The position numbers and the translations under genes were made by a program. The notes beneath the pieces were generated by a model that worked only from the letters and a program-made list of their open reading frames with translations, did no database searches and had not been told where the DNA came from. From an uncultured Clostridia bacterium (GTDB lineage Bacteria; Bacillota; Clostridia; Lachnospirales; CAMVHY01), in contig CAMKTI010000004.1 in NCBI GenBank assembly GCA_946415665.1, forward strand, positions 1-34,439: DNA of 34,439 bases. Direction: 5' to 3'. Shown one piece after another: positions 1-7,530 of the stretch (positions are counted from its first letter, which is position 1; each line of letters begins with the position of its first letter).

Positions 1-243
1 TTCATTTGAAAACGTATTTTGTCGTTTATCGTTCGAATTTGTTTGATTTAAATAACAACCATCTTTATTTTTAAATAGGCGTCTATTCATTTGAAAACGT
101 ATTTTGTCGTTTATCGTTCGAATTTGTTTGATTTAAATAACAACCATCTTTATTTTTAAATAGGCGTCTATTCATTTGAAAACGTATTTTGTCGTTTATC
201 GTTCGAATTTGTTTGATTTAAATAATAACCATCTTTATTTTTA
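1..243. repeat. 85-bp tandem direct repeat, nearly three copies, running off the left edge
   Basis: Copies begin at 1, 86 and 171. The first two are identical as read; the third has one C-to-T change near 225 and departs after about 243, so about 2.9 copies are visible and more may lie outside. Read on the minus strand, the third copy is the last part of the small membrane-protein gene at 168-515, and the other two are duplicated, probably untranslated, copies of that gene end. The unit length is not a multiple of three, so extra copies do not extend the reading frame. Near-identity implies recent expansion by slippage or unequal recombination. Confidence 0.97.
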
Positions 244-515
244 GACTGTAGCAAGTTATAACCAGTCACTTTAGTTTCTTTTGTAAACGATTTACTTTTT
301 ATGTTTAGATCTTTAGCATCAGTTTTGTTTTGTTTTTTACATAAAAGAACAATTGATAAAATAATCGGCACAATCAGAAAAGCAAATACCCACGTTTTAA
401 ATACTCCCAACGCAATAATAATAACGGTCAACAATAAAATACCAATCCAAAATTTTTTCCAAATCGGTACATTTTCATTTTGAGCTTCATGATTACTATC
501 TTTTTCTTTTAACAA
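168..515 (-). CDS. Small two-helix membrane protein of unknown function
   Basis: The product has 115 residues and I do not recognise it. A charged N-terminus of about 18 residues leads through the motif PIWKKF into two hydrophobic stretches, roughly residues 20-41 and 43-59, followed by a basic tail. This IWK-plus-hairpin layout resembles the C-terminal module of the proteins at 14322-15485 and 15768-17210 (IWKNL then two helices), so it may be a minimal relative; that link is inference. The start is a TTG preceded by AAGGA at a suitable distance. It lies 10 bases after the stop of the 526-756 gene, so the two are probably co-transcribed. Its last 24 or so codons lie in the third unit of the 85-bp repeat, and the stop is TAG. 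Confidence 0.6.
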   Translation of the reverse strand: MLKEKDSNHEAQNENVPIWKKFWIGILLLTVIIIALGVFKTWVFAFLIVPIILSIVLLCKKQNKTDAKDLNIKSKSFTKETKVTGYNLLQSKNKDGYYLNQTNSNDKRQNTFSNE

Positions 516-525
516 TTCATTTTCC

Positions 526-756
526 TTATTTTCTATTACTTCTAATTTTATTCCATACTTTTTCAGCTATACCTTTTCCAGTTAAATATTTTATTACATC
601 ACCTTTTAATTTTTCATATTCTTCCGTATGTTGATTTTTATAAGTCTCCAAATTTTCATCTATATATTTTTCAAACGTGGAACTATAATCCTTCCATTTT
701 TCAAATGGTTTAATATACTCAAGTGCTTCTTTAACACTTTCAAATTGCTTGACCAT
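526..756 (-). CDS. Small hydrophilic protein, unknown
   Basis: A 76-residue, charged, probably helical protein with no signal peptide or membrane segment; the family is not recognised. Two in-frame ATGs are possible, at 771 and 756. The later one is preferred because a GGGGGA ribosome site sits 7 bases before it, the arrangement used by the unknown genes at 14-17 kb and by atpE, whereas the earlier ATG would overlap that site. It is the first gene of a two-gene unit with the membrane protein that follows. An extended -10 promoter lies just upstream. It could be a soluble partner of the downstream membrane protein, but nothing in the sequence proves this. Confidence 0.55.
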   Translation of the reverse strand: MVKQFESVKEALEYIKPFEKWKDYSSTFEKYIDENLETYKNQHTEEYEKLKGDVIKYLTGKGIAEKVWNKIRSNRK

Positions 757-798
757 ACTCTTTTCCCCCATATTAATATAAAATTTACTACAATATTA

Positions 799-807
799 AT
801 TATAACA
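799..807 (-). promoter_or_regulatory. Extended -10 promoter for the 756-168 unit
   Basis: On the minus strand the sequence ATGTTATAAT contains a perfect TATAAT (799-804) with the upstream TG of an extended -10. No convincing -35 is visible. The same ATGTTATAAT string precedes atpE. Confidence 0.55.
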
Positions 808-897
808 TATACTTCTATCTGATAAAGGTAAATATTTTTTTGGCTCAAATTAAATTTTTCAATCTTAATCTACTTTTCATTATCAGCCAGAACTATT

Positions 898-931
898 AAA
901 AAAAACGCCCACACAAACCCAATAGGTGTCT
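898..931 (-). terminator. Possible weak terminator after ribF
   Basis: Downstream of ribF on the minus strand, a short imperfect stem (ACAC/GTGT) and a GGGCG stretch are followed by eight T. The stem is poor, so this may be a decayed or false terminator. Confidence 0.3.
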
Positions 932-968
932 TTTATTTCAAAATAATTTTTTATTACGACTAAAAAAT

Positions 969-1718
969 CTAAAAAATCACTTTAACAAACTCAAATTTTT
1001 TATCTAAATCACACCAAAACACCTCACAACAAATTTTTTTTTTTTCAATAATTTCCGTTACAGCATCAAATATTTTTCCCCCAATCAAAATTTTAGTTTT
1101 ATAAATTCCATCCGGTGGCAACAATTTATTTTCATCTACCAAAAAAATAATTTTCCTTCCAACCATCTCTACGTTTTTTTTACAAAAAAAATAATCTCCA
1201 CACATTAATTTTTTTGCCACATCAAATTTTTTATTTAAAATCAAATTTCTGATTTTACTGCTGCTCACATTTAATTTTTTTTTAATCACAATCACATTTA
1301 AATTTTTATATTCACACAAAATTTTTTTGCTATCATCGCAACCAAATTTAAAATCTTCGCCTAAAACCAAACCAACACAATTAAATTTTTTAATTAACAT
1401 CTCCAAAAAATCTTGGCTTTTAATATTTTTTTTTTTACAATCAAAATCAAATTCAAACAAATAATCTATCGCCAAGTTTTTTAACACCAATCTTTTTTCA
1501 TACCTATCAAAAATACTTTTAAACTTATTATCAAACAAAACTTTTTTCGTATTCGGCCAAAAAGAAAAAACCAGCGATTTAGCATTTAATTTTTTTGCCA
1601 ACTCACTGGTTTTTTTTAACAAAAATCTATGTCCTGCGTGGACTCCATCAAAATTTCCAATCGTAATCACAGTGCTAAAATTAAAACTCCGTTCACAAAA
1701 ATTATTCAAAACTATCAT
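969..1718 (-). CDS. ribF: RibF-type FAD synthetase with a reduced riboflavin-kinase domain
   Basis: RibF proteins phosphorylate riboflavin to FMN and then adenylate FMN to FAD in the cytosol. The adenylyltransferase half is recognisable: GNFDGVHAGH at residues 21-30 (nucleotide-binding HxGH-type loop), VLGEDFKFG at about 118-126, and SSSKIR at 152-157. The C-terminal half is only about 75 residues. It keeps a piece like KLLPPDGIYKTKI (198-210), but the usual GFPTAN motif and the following conserved Asn/Pro-Thr region are not visible, and the total of 249 residues is short of the usual 300 or more. FMN adenylylation is therefore likely retained, while kinase activity is doubtful. The gene starts 2 bases after truB, with GGAG upstream, and ends the rlmB-nrnA-truB-ribF run. 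Confidence 0.85.
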   Translation of the reverse strand: MIVLNNFCERSFNFSTVITIGNFDGVHAGHRFLLKKTSELAKKLNAKSLVFSFWPNTKKVLFDNKFKSIFDRYEKRLVLKNLAIDYLFEFDFDCKKKNIKSQDFLEMLIKKFNCVGLVLGEDFKFGCDDSKKILCEYKNLNVIVIKKKLNVSSSKIRNLILNKKFDVAKKLMCGDYFFCKKNVEMVGRKIIFLVDENKLLPPDGIYKTKILIGGKIFDAVTEIIEKKKICCEVFWCDLDKKFEFVKVIF

Positions 1719-1720
1719 AT

Positions 1721-2617
1721 TTAATTAACTCCAGAAAACATTCTTATCGGCTGCAAAAAATTTTCTTGCCTCACATAAATTCCAATCAATTTTTTATTTT
1801 CGTCATAAACCAAAAATTTCTCTTTATCAAAAAATTTTTCATCACCCAAAACAAACTTTACATCAATTTTATTTCCGTTGTATAAAAATTTTTTTGCGAC
1901 ATCACTTACAATCACTTTTTTAAAATCCAAAGCTCGATCTATTTTAATTATTTTTTTATCCAGCAAATTATTTTCAAATAAAAACTCAAATCTATTTAAA
2001 CTTATACTTTCGCCAATCAAAAATTTTCCTGCTTCAATTCTAATCAAATTATTTAAACATGCCCCACACCCATAAAAATTTCCGATATCATTACAAAGCG
2101 AACGAATATAAACTCCTTTTGCACATTTGACTTCAATCCAAATTTTATCCGGCGCAACAAACTTTATAAATTTAATCTCATATATTTTTGCCAATCGCTT
2201 TTTTAACTCAACATCGATTTTTGCGCGCGCGAACTCATATAATTTCTTGCCCATAAATTTTACAGCAGAAAAAATCGGCACCTCTTGTAAATACTCGCCG
2301 ACAAAATTATTGATACAAGCCAAAATTTTTTTCTCATCATAAATAAATTTTTTTTCTTCCAAAACATTTCCTGTGATATCAAAACTATCCGTCCTAATAC
2401 CAAATTTTATTTCAGCCAAATATTTTTTATCCTGTGAAATTATAAACTGCGAAATTTTTGTCGCCTCACCAATACAAATCGGTAAAACTCCTGTCGCTAT
2501 CGGATCAAGTGTTCCTGTATGTCCAACTTTTTTTTTTGCTAACTTTTTTATTTTATAAACAACATCGTGCGAAGTTAATCCTCTAGGCTTATTTATAATT
2601 ACAATTCCATCACACAT
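1721..2617 (-). CDS. truB: tRNA pseudouridine(55) synthase TruB
   Basis: Converts uridine 55 of the tRNA T-arm to pseudouridine. The N-terminal catalytic domain is clear: GIVIINKPRGLTSHDVV (4-20), then KKVGHTGTLDPIATGVLP with catalytic Asp38, and later the conserved KGVYIRSLCNDIG segment. At 298 residues it is normal for the family and appears intact, including a C-terminal RNA-binding part. The start ATG overlaps the end of nrnA by 8 bases and ribF follows after 2 bases, so translation is probably coupled within one operon. truB next to nrnA and ribF is a common Firmicute arrangement. Confidence 0.97.
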   Translation of the reverse strand: MCDGIVIINKPRGLTSHDVVYKIKKLAKKKVGHTGTLDPIATGVLPICIGEATKISQFIISQDKKYLAEIKFGIRTDSFDITGNVLEEKKFIYDEKKILACINNFVGEYLQEVPIFSAVKFMGKKLYEFARAKIDVELKKRLAKIYEIKFIKFVAPDKIWIEVKCAKGVYIRSLCNDIGNFYGCGACLNNLIRIEAGKFLIGESISLNRFEFLFENNLLDKKIIKIDRALDFKKVIVSDVAKKFLYNGNKIDVKFVLGDEKFFDKEKFLVYDENKKLIGIYVRQENFLQPIRMFSGVN

Positions 2618-3584
2618 TTTTTTTCTCGCTTATTAAACTTATTATTTTTTCTTTTGCATTTTTTATACTTGCTTTTATATTTGCTCCCGCTGCATTTTTA
2701 TGTCCACCGCCACCAATTTTTTTTGCAATTTCATTTACATCTGTTTCGCGCGATCTAAAACTTATTTTACAAAATCCTTCGCCATTCTCATCTATATTTT
2801 CGATTATCATCACTGCAATTTCTACATCACAAATATTTTTTATAAAACTAATTAATCCGCCCGTAAATTTATTATTAACTTTATCCAACTCTTCTATTTT
2901 TAAATACGAAATTGCCAGCCCTAAATTTTTTATTATCTCGAGATTTTTAATCACATAATCTAACAAATAAACTTCATCCAAACTTTTTTCTAGCATTAAC
3001 TTATTATAAATATTACTAAAATCAAATTTAAATTTTAATAACTCGCTCGCAATCAAATGCGTTTTACAGCTCGTACATGAATGACAAAAACCGCCCGTGT
3101 CAGAAATAATTCCGGCATAAATCGCAGCTGCAATTTTATCATCCAGTAAATCCATTTTTTTTATAAACTCATAAATTATTTCGCTCGTCGACGAAGCTTC
3201 AGCATCAACATAATTATAATTGCAAAAATAATCATTGCTTATATGATGGTCAATATTTACTTTTACCTTATTTTTTTCGTCCAGCAAATATTCATGCTTG
3301 CCAAGACGATTTTTTGCCCCACAATCTAAAACAATTATCAAGTCTATTTTGTCTTTATTTACATAACTGTCAAACTTTTGCGTGGCTATCAAATTAAATT
3401 TTTTATTATACTCATCAAACAAGATACTGGCATTTTTATCAATTTTTTTCAATGCGCTAGCTAATGCAAAAACAGATCCGACAGCATCGCCATCAGGTTT
3501 CACATGTGTTAATATCAAAATATTCTCATGATTTTTTATCACATCAATAATTTCACTTATATCATTCGATTTTTCTTCTGCCAT
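2610..3584 (-). CDS. nrnA: DHH/DHHA1 oligoribonuclease / pAp phosphatase, NrnA type
   Basis: NrnA enzymes degrade 2-5 nt nanoRNA and often remove phosphate from pAp, using two metal ions. Metal-binding motifs are in place: HVKPDGDAVGS (His27, Asp31, Asp33), VLDCG (Asp87), DHH at 112-114, and a DTGGF segment. The C-terminal DHHA1 domain carries the glycine-rich GGGGHKNAAGA substrate loop near residues 290-300. Its 324 residues are typical. It starts 27 bases after rlmB, with a GGA-containing site about a dozen bases upstream, and overlaps truB. c-di-AMP phosphodiesterases of the GdpP type share the DHH core but carry membrane and GGDEF parts absent here. Confidence 0.93.
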   Translation of the reverse strand: MAEEKSNDISEIIDVIKNHENILILTHVKPDGDAVGSVFALASALKKIDKNASILFDEYNKKFNLIATQKFDSYVNKDKIDLIIVLDCGAKNRLGKHEYLLDEKNKVKVNIDHHISNDYFCNYNYVDAEASSTSEIIYEFIKKMDLLDDKIAAAIYAGIISDTGGFCHSCTSCKTHLIASELLKFKFDFSNIYNKLMLEKSLDEVYLLDYVIKNLEIIKNLGLAISYLKIEELDKVNNKFTGGLISFIKNICDVEIAVMIIENIDENGEGFCKISFRSRETDVNEIAKKIGGGGHKNAAGANIKASIKNAKEKIISLISEKKNV

Positions 3585-3611
3585 ATCAAAAATATTCCTT
3601 TTTATTTTTTA

Positions 3612-4337
3612 TTAAACAAGCCTTTGTCGCATCGCTTCATACAAAAAAATTCCTGTTGCGACAGACGCATTTAGGCAATTTATTCTTCCATGCATCAAAA
3701 TTTTTGCCTTAAAATCAGATTTTTTTTTCACTAAATCACTTACTCCAAATCCTTCGCTGCCAATAATAATTGCACTTGGGATTTTAAAATCTATTTTACT
3801 GATATTTTCTCCGGACATATCTGCACACGTCACCCAAATATTTTTTTTCTTTAGATTTTCTATTTCATGAACCAAATTATTTACGCGAGCAATCAAAATA
3901 TGTTCCAACGCGCCGGCAGAAGTTTTGCTGACTGTTCCAGTTAAACTGACATTTCTTCTTTTTGGAATTATTATCCCGTGCGCACCAAAACATTCGCATG
4001 ATCTTATAATCGCACCAAAATTTCTTGGATCATTTATCCTATCCAAAATAATCATTAATGGCATCTCATTTTTTTTGTGTGCAAACTCAAGTATATCATC
4101 AACATCACAATAATTTTTTTCTGGACAAATCGCAATTATTCCCTGATGATTTTTTGTTTCGCTTAAAAAATCCAATTTTTTTTTGTCAACCAATTGCGTT
4201 ACTATACCGTTTTTTTTTGCAAAATCTTTTATTGCTCTGAGCGAACTATTCTCATAGCCTTTTTTAATTAATATTTTGTCGATTGGCTTTAAATTTTTAA
4301 GCGCCTCATTTACAGCGTTTTTTCCTTCTAGTATCAT
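3612..4337 (-). CDS. rlmB: 23S rRNA (guanosine-2'-O-)-methyltransferase RlmB-type (SpoU family)
   Basis: A SPOUT-class methyltransferase that uses S-adenosylmethionine to methylate a ribose in 23S rRNA. An N-terminal substrate-binding domain (EGKNAVNEAL, residues 4-13) precedes the knotted catalytic domain. Motif 1 is LDRINDPRNFGAIIRS (98-113, Arg105 likely catalytic), motif 2 is IIIGSEGFGVS (190-200), and motif 3 is INCLNASVATGIFLYE (219-234). Length 241 is normal. The start ATG has GAGGT upstream. It is the first gene of the minus-strand block; the preceding intergenic region holds a weak candidate promoter and IS relics. The exact target nucleotide cannot be read from sequence; TrmH- or cysteinyl-tRNA-linked paralogues are alternatives. 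Confidence 0.92.
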   Translation of the reverse strand: MILEGKNAVNEALKNLKPIDKILIKKGYENSSLRAIKDFAKKNGIVTQLVDKKKLDFLSETKNHQGIIAICPEKNYCDVDDILEFAHKKNEMPLMIILDRINDPRNFGAIIRSCECFGAHGIIIPKRRNVSLTGTVSKTSAGALEHILIARVNNLVHEIENLKKKNIWVTCADMSGENISKIDFKIPSAIIIGSEGFGVSDLVKKKSDFKAKILMHGRINCLNASVATGIFLYEAMRQRLV

Positions 4338-4639
4338 TTTTTTCTTACCTCAAAAAAAATTTTTTCTACCAAGAAAACAAACTAAAAAATCAAATATAAA
4401 TAAAATATACGTATATAATTATATCTTTTTCTGTTTAAACACAAAAAAATTTTTTTCACACAATAAAATATTTGCTCGAAAATAATTTGAATTTTGTTTG
4501 AGACAATCATTTAACGAAAAAAATTGGCAACCAAAAAAAATTTTGTTGTGGTTAATATTCTTCTACCCATATTTATATATCCTTTTTCGTACAAAAATAA
4601 TACCTACACGAAATAAAAATAAAAGACAATAAAGGAAGA
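4338..4639. other. Non-coding AT-rich leader region of rlmB
   Basis: No gene is visible. On the minus strand a TATAAT at 4418-4423, with a poor T-rich -35 further upstream, could drive rlmB. The rest is A/T tracts without clear hairpins. Confidence 0.4.
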
Positions 4640-4800
4640 AATTGTTGATATATAAAAGATCATCAGGATTAAAACGATGATCGCGAGAAAAATCGGCCAT
4701 ATCGAAAACAAACAGGATTCAACTTGAAAATACATCTAGTTGTGCAAGGAAGGCATTTATTTAATCGAAAATATCGACTGCTTGCAAACCTCACTTGCAA
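4640..4800 (+). mobile_element. Decayed IS5-type transposase fragment (different from the adjoining element)
   Basis: Translating the plus strand in shifting frames gives a broken series like VDI, then SSGLKR, a stop, SREKSAISKT, and, after a frame change, GFNLKIHLVV. This resembles the middle of IS5-family DDE transposases (…SRExAIGxxRGGFxxKIHLVV…). There is no intact frame, and no ends were found. It is not a copy of the 4830-5682 element, which reads GLTTKLHLCC at the same place. Identification is by eye only. Confidence 0.45.
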
Positions 4801-4829
4801 TACAAACAAGATTTTGTCTCAATAAATTA

Positions 4830-5682
4830 GGTAGTGTTCACATAAAATAAAAATAGAAAATAGGTTGAGCAAAAAGAAAAAAGTGATAAGATGGAGATAT
4901 GAAATTTACAAAACTACAATTTAAAAAGCTAGAGGAATTAATGCCGATATCAAGGAAACCGGTGAAGATATCAAACTACAAATTCATGTGTGCAATGATT
5001 TACATAATAGATAATGATTGCAAATGGAGAGCATTACCAAAAAAATATGAAAAGTGGCACACAGTTTATATGAGATTTAGTAGATGGTCGAAGAACGGTA
5101 CGATTGCCAAAAGCTATTGCTTTTTTTCTTTAAAACCTTTAGAATCCATGAAAAAGCAAAAACTGCTTAATGAAGAGGATTATATATTCTTTATTGATAG
5201 TACGAGCATCAAGGTGAGTCCAGATGCAAACAGGAATAAAAAAAATCAGAAACAAAGCATTGGACGTTAGAAAGGGGCCTGACGACGAAGTTACACCTAT
5301 GTTGTACATCTTCATGTCCAGTGGTTTTTCGTTTGTCTCCTGGTAATTCTCACGATACTCCCGAAGGAAGAAAGTTGATTGAATCCATATATTCCAAAAA
5401 TAATAATTATCTTTTAGTGCACAGAACTTATGAAGATGATAAAACTTTAGCTTTAGCCAAGGATAATGGGTTTAAGACCGTTGTTCCACCTAAAAAAAAA
5501 TCGTAAGTTGCCTTGGAGTTACGATAAACACCTTTATAAACAACACAATAATATCGAGCGATATTTTCTGAGATTGAAACGTTTTAGAAAAGTTTTTGCT
5601 CGTTATGATAGACTTGATTCTATTTTTTTTCTACTATTTCTCTTGCTTTTATTTTTGATTTGCTTTTTATGTGAACCCTACC
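4830..5682 (+). mobile_element. IS5-family insertion sequence (IS427-like), 853 bp, inactivated
   Basis: The ends are imperfect inverted repeats: GGTAGTGTTCACATAAAA on the left and the inverse of GGTAGGGTTCACATAAAA on the right. Both ends are flanked by TA, consistent with a 2-bp target duplication. The size and the transposase coding almost the whole length, with its stop codon inside the right end, fit the IS427 group. A second, more decayed copy in the same orientation lies at 23162-23772. The copy sits directly upstream of the promoter of the 5832-7286 gene. Confidence 0.93.
4899..5674 (+). pseudogene. IS5-family transposase, multiply broken
   Basis: The N-terminal part is intact for 123 codons: DUF4096-type ISNYKFMCAMIYIIDNDCKW and RALPKKYEKWHTVYMRFSRW, then the first catalytic region FFIDSTSIKV. 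A TAG follows IGR near 5268 together with a frame change near 5270. The next segment reads GLTTKLHLCC, RLSPGNSHDTPEG and YEDDKTLALAKDNGFKTVVPP. One extra A in the A-run near 5495-5503 shifts into NRKLPWSYDKH and NNIERYFLRLKRFRKVFARYD (C-terminal DDE region with the catalytic Glu). A one-base loss near 5625 removes the normal end, which the 23-kb relic still shows as a frame ending in LLFM. A programmed frameshift is used by some relatives, but the number of lesions says this copy is dead. Confidence 0.9.
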
Positions 5683-5749
5683 TAATTTTATTTAGCATAA
5701 AAAAATTTTATTTAAGCTTTAGGATTTAAAAATTTTTTTAGTATATATA

Positions 5750-5779
5750 TTGACACGAAATATATTTATCATTTACAAT
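5750..5779 (+). promoter_or_regulatory. Promoter of the 5832-7286 gene
   Basis: TTGACA at 5750-5755 and TACAAT at 5774-5779 with an 18-base spacer. A small GGCGA/TCGCC hairpin (5787-5804) lies in the 5' leader just after the expected start of transcription; it may be an mRNA-stabilising stem or an operator. Confidence 0.7.
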
Positions 5780-5831
5780 ATTAATAGGCGATTAGTTTGT
5801 CGCCAATAAATTATAGGAGTTTGTTTTTATT

Positions 5832-7286
5832 ATGGTAAGTAGATTTGATTTAGAGGATAATAGAAATAAAAATTTACCAAAGTTACCAATTTATGATTTC
5901 AAGGACGGTAGATTTGTAGTACGGATAAGTGAGGACAATAAAAAAAATTTTATTTGCCTGGCACCTCAACGAGATAATGAATGGGAAAGAAGCTTTAACA
6001 AATATTTTGGTATAAATAAAAATCGTCAGTATTATAATCCATTATGCGCGTTTTTTGTAGACGGCTATTTGAATAATATTGGTAATTTTAGAGCAGATAG
6101 CGTTTTTTCCTCCCAGATATGTAAGGCTAATTCTAATTCTGGTGCAATGAATACACAAGCCTGGAAGGGGAGTGATGTATGTGAATATGAAGATGCTGAC
6201 ATTGGTGAGCAACATCAATTTAATATTAACCTGAATGCGAATGATAACAAAAATAGGTTTATGCAATCAATAGCATTATATAAACCATATTTATGTAACG
6301 ATAAACATTTGCATGATATAATTGCTGCAGCTTTAAAATTTTATAAAGAGGGATGGCGATGGGATAATTCAGCCTCGAATATTAAGCATCCTTGCAATGT
6401 TCCCAAAAAAGATTATTATATAAATTTAAAACATGTAGCGTATTTACTGTTTTTTGCCATAGAGGTACGTCGACTACCTGATACGCCAGGGGGTCAACTC
6501 AAAGGATATAACGAAATAGAAAAGGTGAAGTTATCAGATTTTACACTACATTTAGTAGAAGAGGCAGTCAAAAAAAAGATAAAAGAAGTTTTAAATCATG
6601 AAGGAAATAACAATCATTTGAGTATTGAACAGATAGGAGACAAGTTTCGTAAAATAAACGAATTAGAAAATACAATAAAAGCAAAACAAACGGAATATCG
6701 TAATAAACTATATGAAATAATAGAACAGGGGTTGAGTAATTACAGTGATTTTCAAAAAAGTGATAAGGATAGATACAAGAGTTTCACGAGTATAATGGAT
6801 GGAAAGAAATATTTACAAAAGATACAAGAGTGCGAACTGGAAAAAATAATCCACGAATTCGAAGAAGAAGATCCCAGTAAAAGTTGTTTTGGTTATTATT
6901 GTCTTGGTTATTACAGTATACAACAACTGTTAACTGACGAACAAAAAAAAGAACTTAACAATATCTCAACAGAAGTAAAAGATGCAGAGCGATGTAAGGA
7001 GCGTTTGTGTAAAGAAATTGGTACAGAAGATTTTCATAATCAAATAAAAGAGTTGGACGAAATGCGCAGGTATCTGACTTTTTTCCGCAATCATAGTGAA
7101 TGCAATTTAAGTCTTTTAGGGAGTATAATAAATTGGCTTTGTTCATTCTTTGGTCGTAAACCGTTTAATGATGATCGTAAGTTTAATGTTGAAAAAAATC
7201 CATTTGATTTAATAAATGGCGCAACGTCTGAACAAGAACCAATTATGGAGTCACCTGATAATATACAAAATAATATATTAACCTGA
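5832..7286 (+). CDS. Unknown 484-residue protein, accessory
   Basis: I do not recognise this protein. It has no N-terminal signal peptide. Residues 1-200 are mixed, with aromatic- and Cys-containing stretches such as FFVDGYLNNIGNF and RFMQSIALYKPYLCNDKH. A hydrophobic helix HVAYLLFFAIEVRRLPDTPG lies near 205-225. About 240-420 is charged and probably coiled coil. A short hydrophobic segment LLGSIINWLCSFFGRK lies near 430-447, before an acidic tail. The start ATG follows AGGAG by 12 bases, a long spacing, and no better start is visible. The gene has its own near-consensus promoter, an inactivated IS directly upstream and a decayed polC fragment downstream, all signs of an inserted accessory locus. 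It ends TGA-TAA. A host-directed or cell-surface role is possible but not shown. Confidence 0.75.
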   Translation: MVSRFDLEDNRNKNLPKLPIYDFKDGRFVVRISEDNKKNFICLAPQRDNEWERSFNKYFGINKNRQYYNPLCAFFVDGYLNNIGNFRADSVFSSQICKANSNSGAMNTQAWKGSDVCEYEDADIGEQHQFNINLNANDNKNRFMQSIALYKPYLCNDKHLHDIIAAALKFYKEGWRWDNSASNIKHPCNVPKKDYYINLKHVAYLLFFAIEVRRLPDTPGGQLKGYNEIEKVKLSDFTLHLVEEAVKKKIKEVLNHEGNNNHLSIEQIGDKFRKINELENTIKAKQTEYRNKLYEIIEQGLSNYSDFQKSDKDRYKSFTSIMDGKKYLQKIQECELEKIIHEFEEEDPSKSCFGYYCLGYYSIQQLLTDEQKKELNNISTEVKDAERCKERLCKEIGTEDFHNQIKELDEMRRYLTFFRNHSECNLSLLGSIINWLCSFFGRKPFNDDRKFNVEKNPFDLINGATSEQEPIMESPDNIQNNILT

Positions 7287-7314
7287 TAAGTGTAAAAATA
7301 AGTTTTACTTGATT

Positions 7315-7485
7315 TAAGTTGAATATAAAAATATCAAAGTTGAAAAGAAAAATAACCTTAGAGTTGGTTTTTAAAAAAGATAGTAAACAAAAAAATTATT
7401 CTCGATCTCGAATATGAGATTGAGAATTTTTTTTGCTTTGATATTCAAATTCGCGAAAAATATAATTTTAATTGTGAAAAAATGA
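7315..7485 (+). pseudogene. Decayed partial duplicate of the polC 5' region
   Basis: This stretch aligns along its length, with small gaps, to polC bases about 7616-7785, offset by close to 300 bases. Landmarks are the shared TTGAATATAAAAAT near 7318 and 7617, ATTCT(C/T)GATCT(C/T)GAA near 7399 and 7699, and GATATTNAAATTCGCG near 7440 and 7740. The copied codons correspond to roughly residues 29-85 of PolC. Frames are disrupted by indels and there is no start, so it is not translated as a unit. It lies between the orphan gene and the true polC start. Confidence 0.85.
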
Positions 7486-7530
7486 TAGACTAAAAATAAA
7501 ATGGATTTATAGGCACAGGTGAAATTTTTT

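Noticed and set aside
1..243. CRISPR array
   Set aside because: The 85-bp units are directly adjacent without unique spacers and contain the end of a gene.
5466..5510. Programmed frameshift making the 4.8-kb transposase functional
   Set aside because: The A-run could slip, but an in-frame TAG and other indels near 5270 and 5625 would still prevent an intact product.
7284..7286. UGA read as tryptophan (mycoplasma-type code)
   Set aside because: All Trp in conserved positions use TGG, and the TGA here is followed at once by TAA; no conserved frame continues through a TGA.
7519..7530. GTG at 7519 as the polC start
   Set aside because: It forms part of the AGGTG ribosome site for the ATG at 7531.
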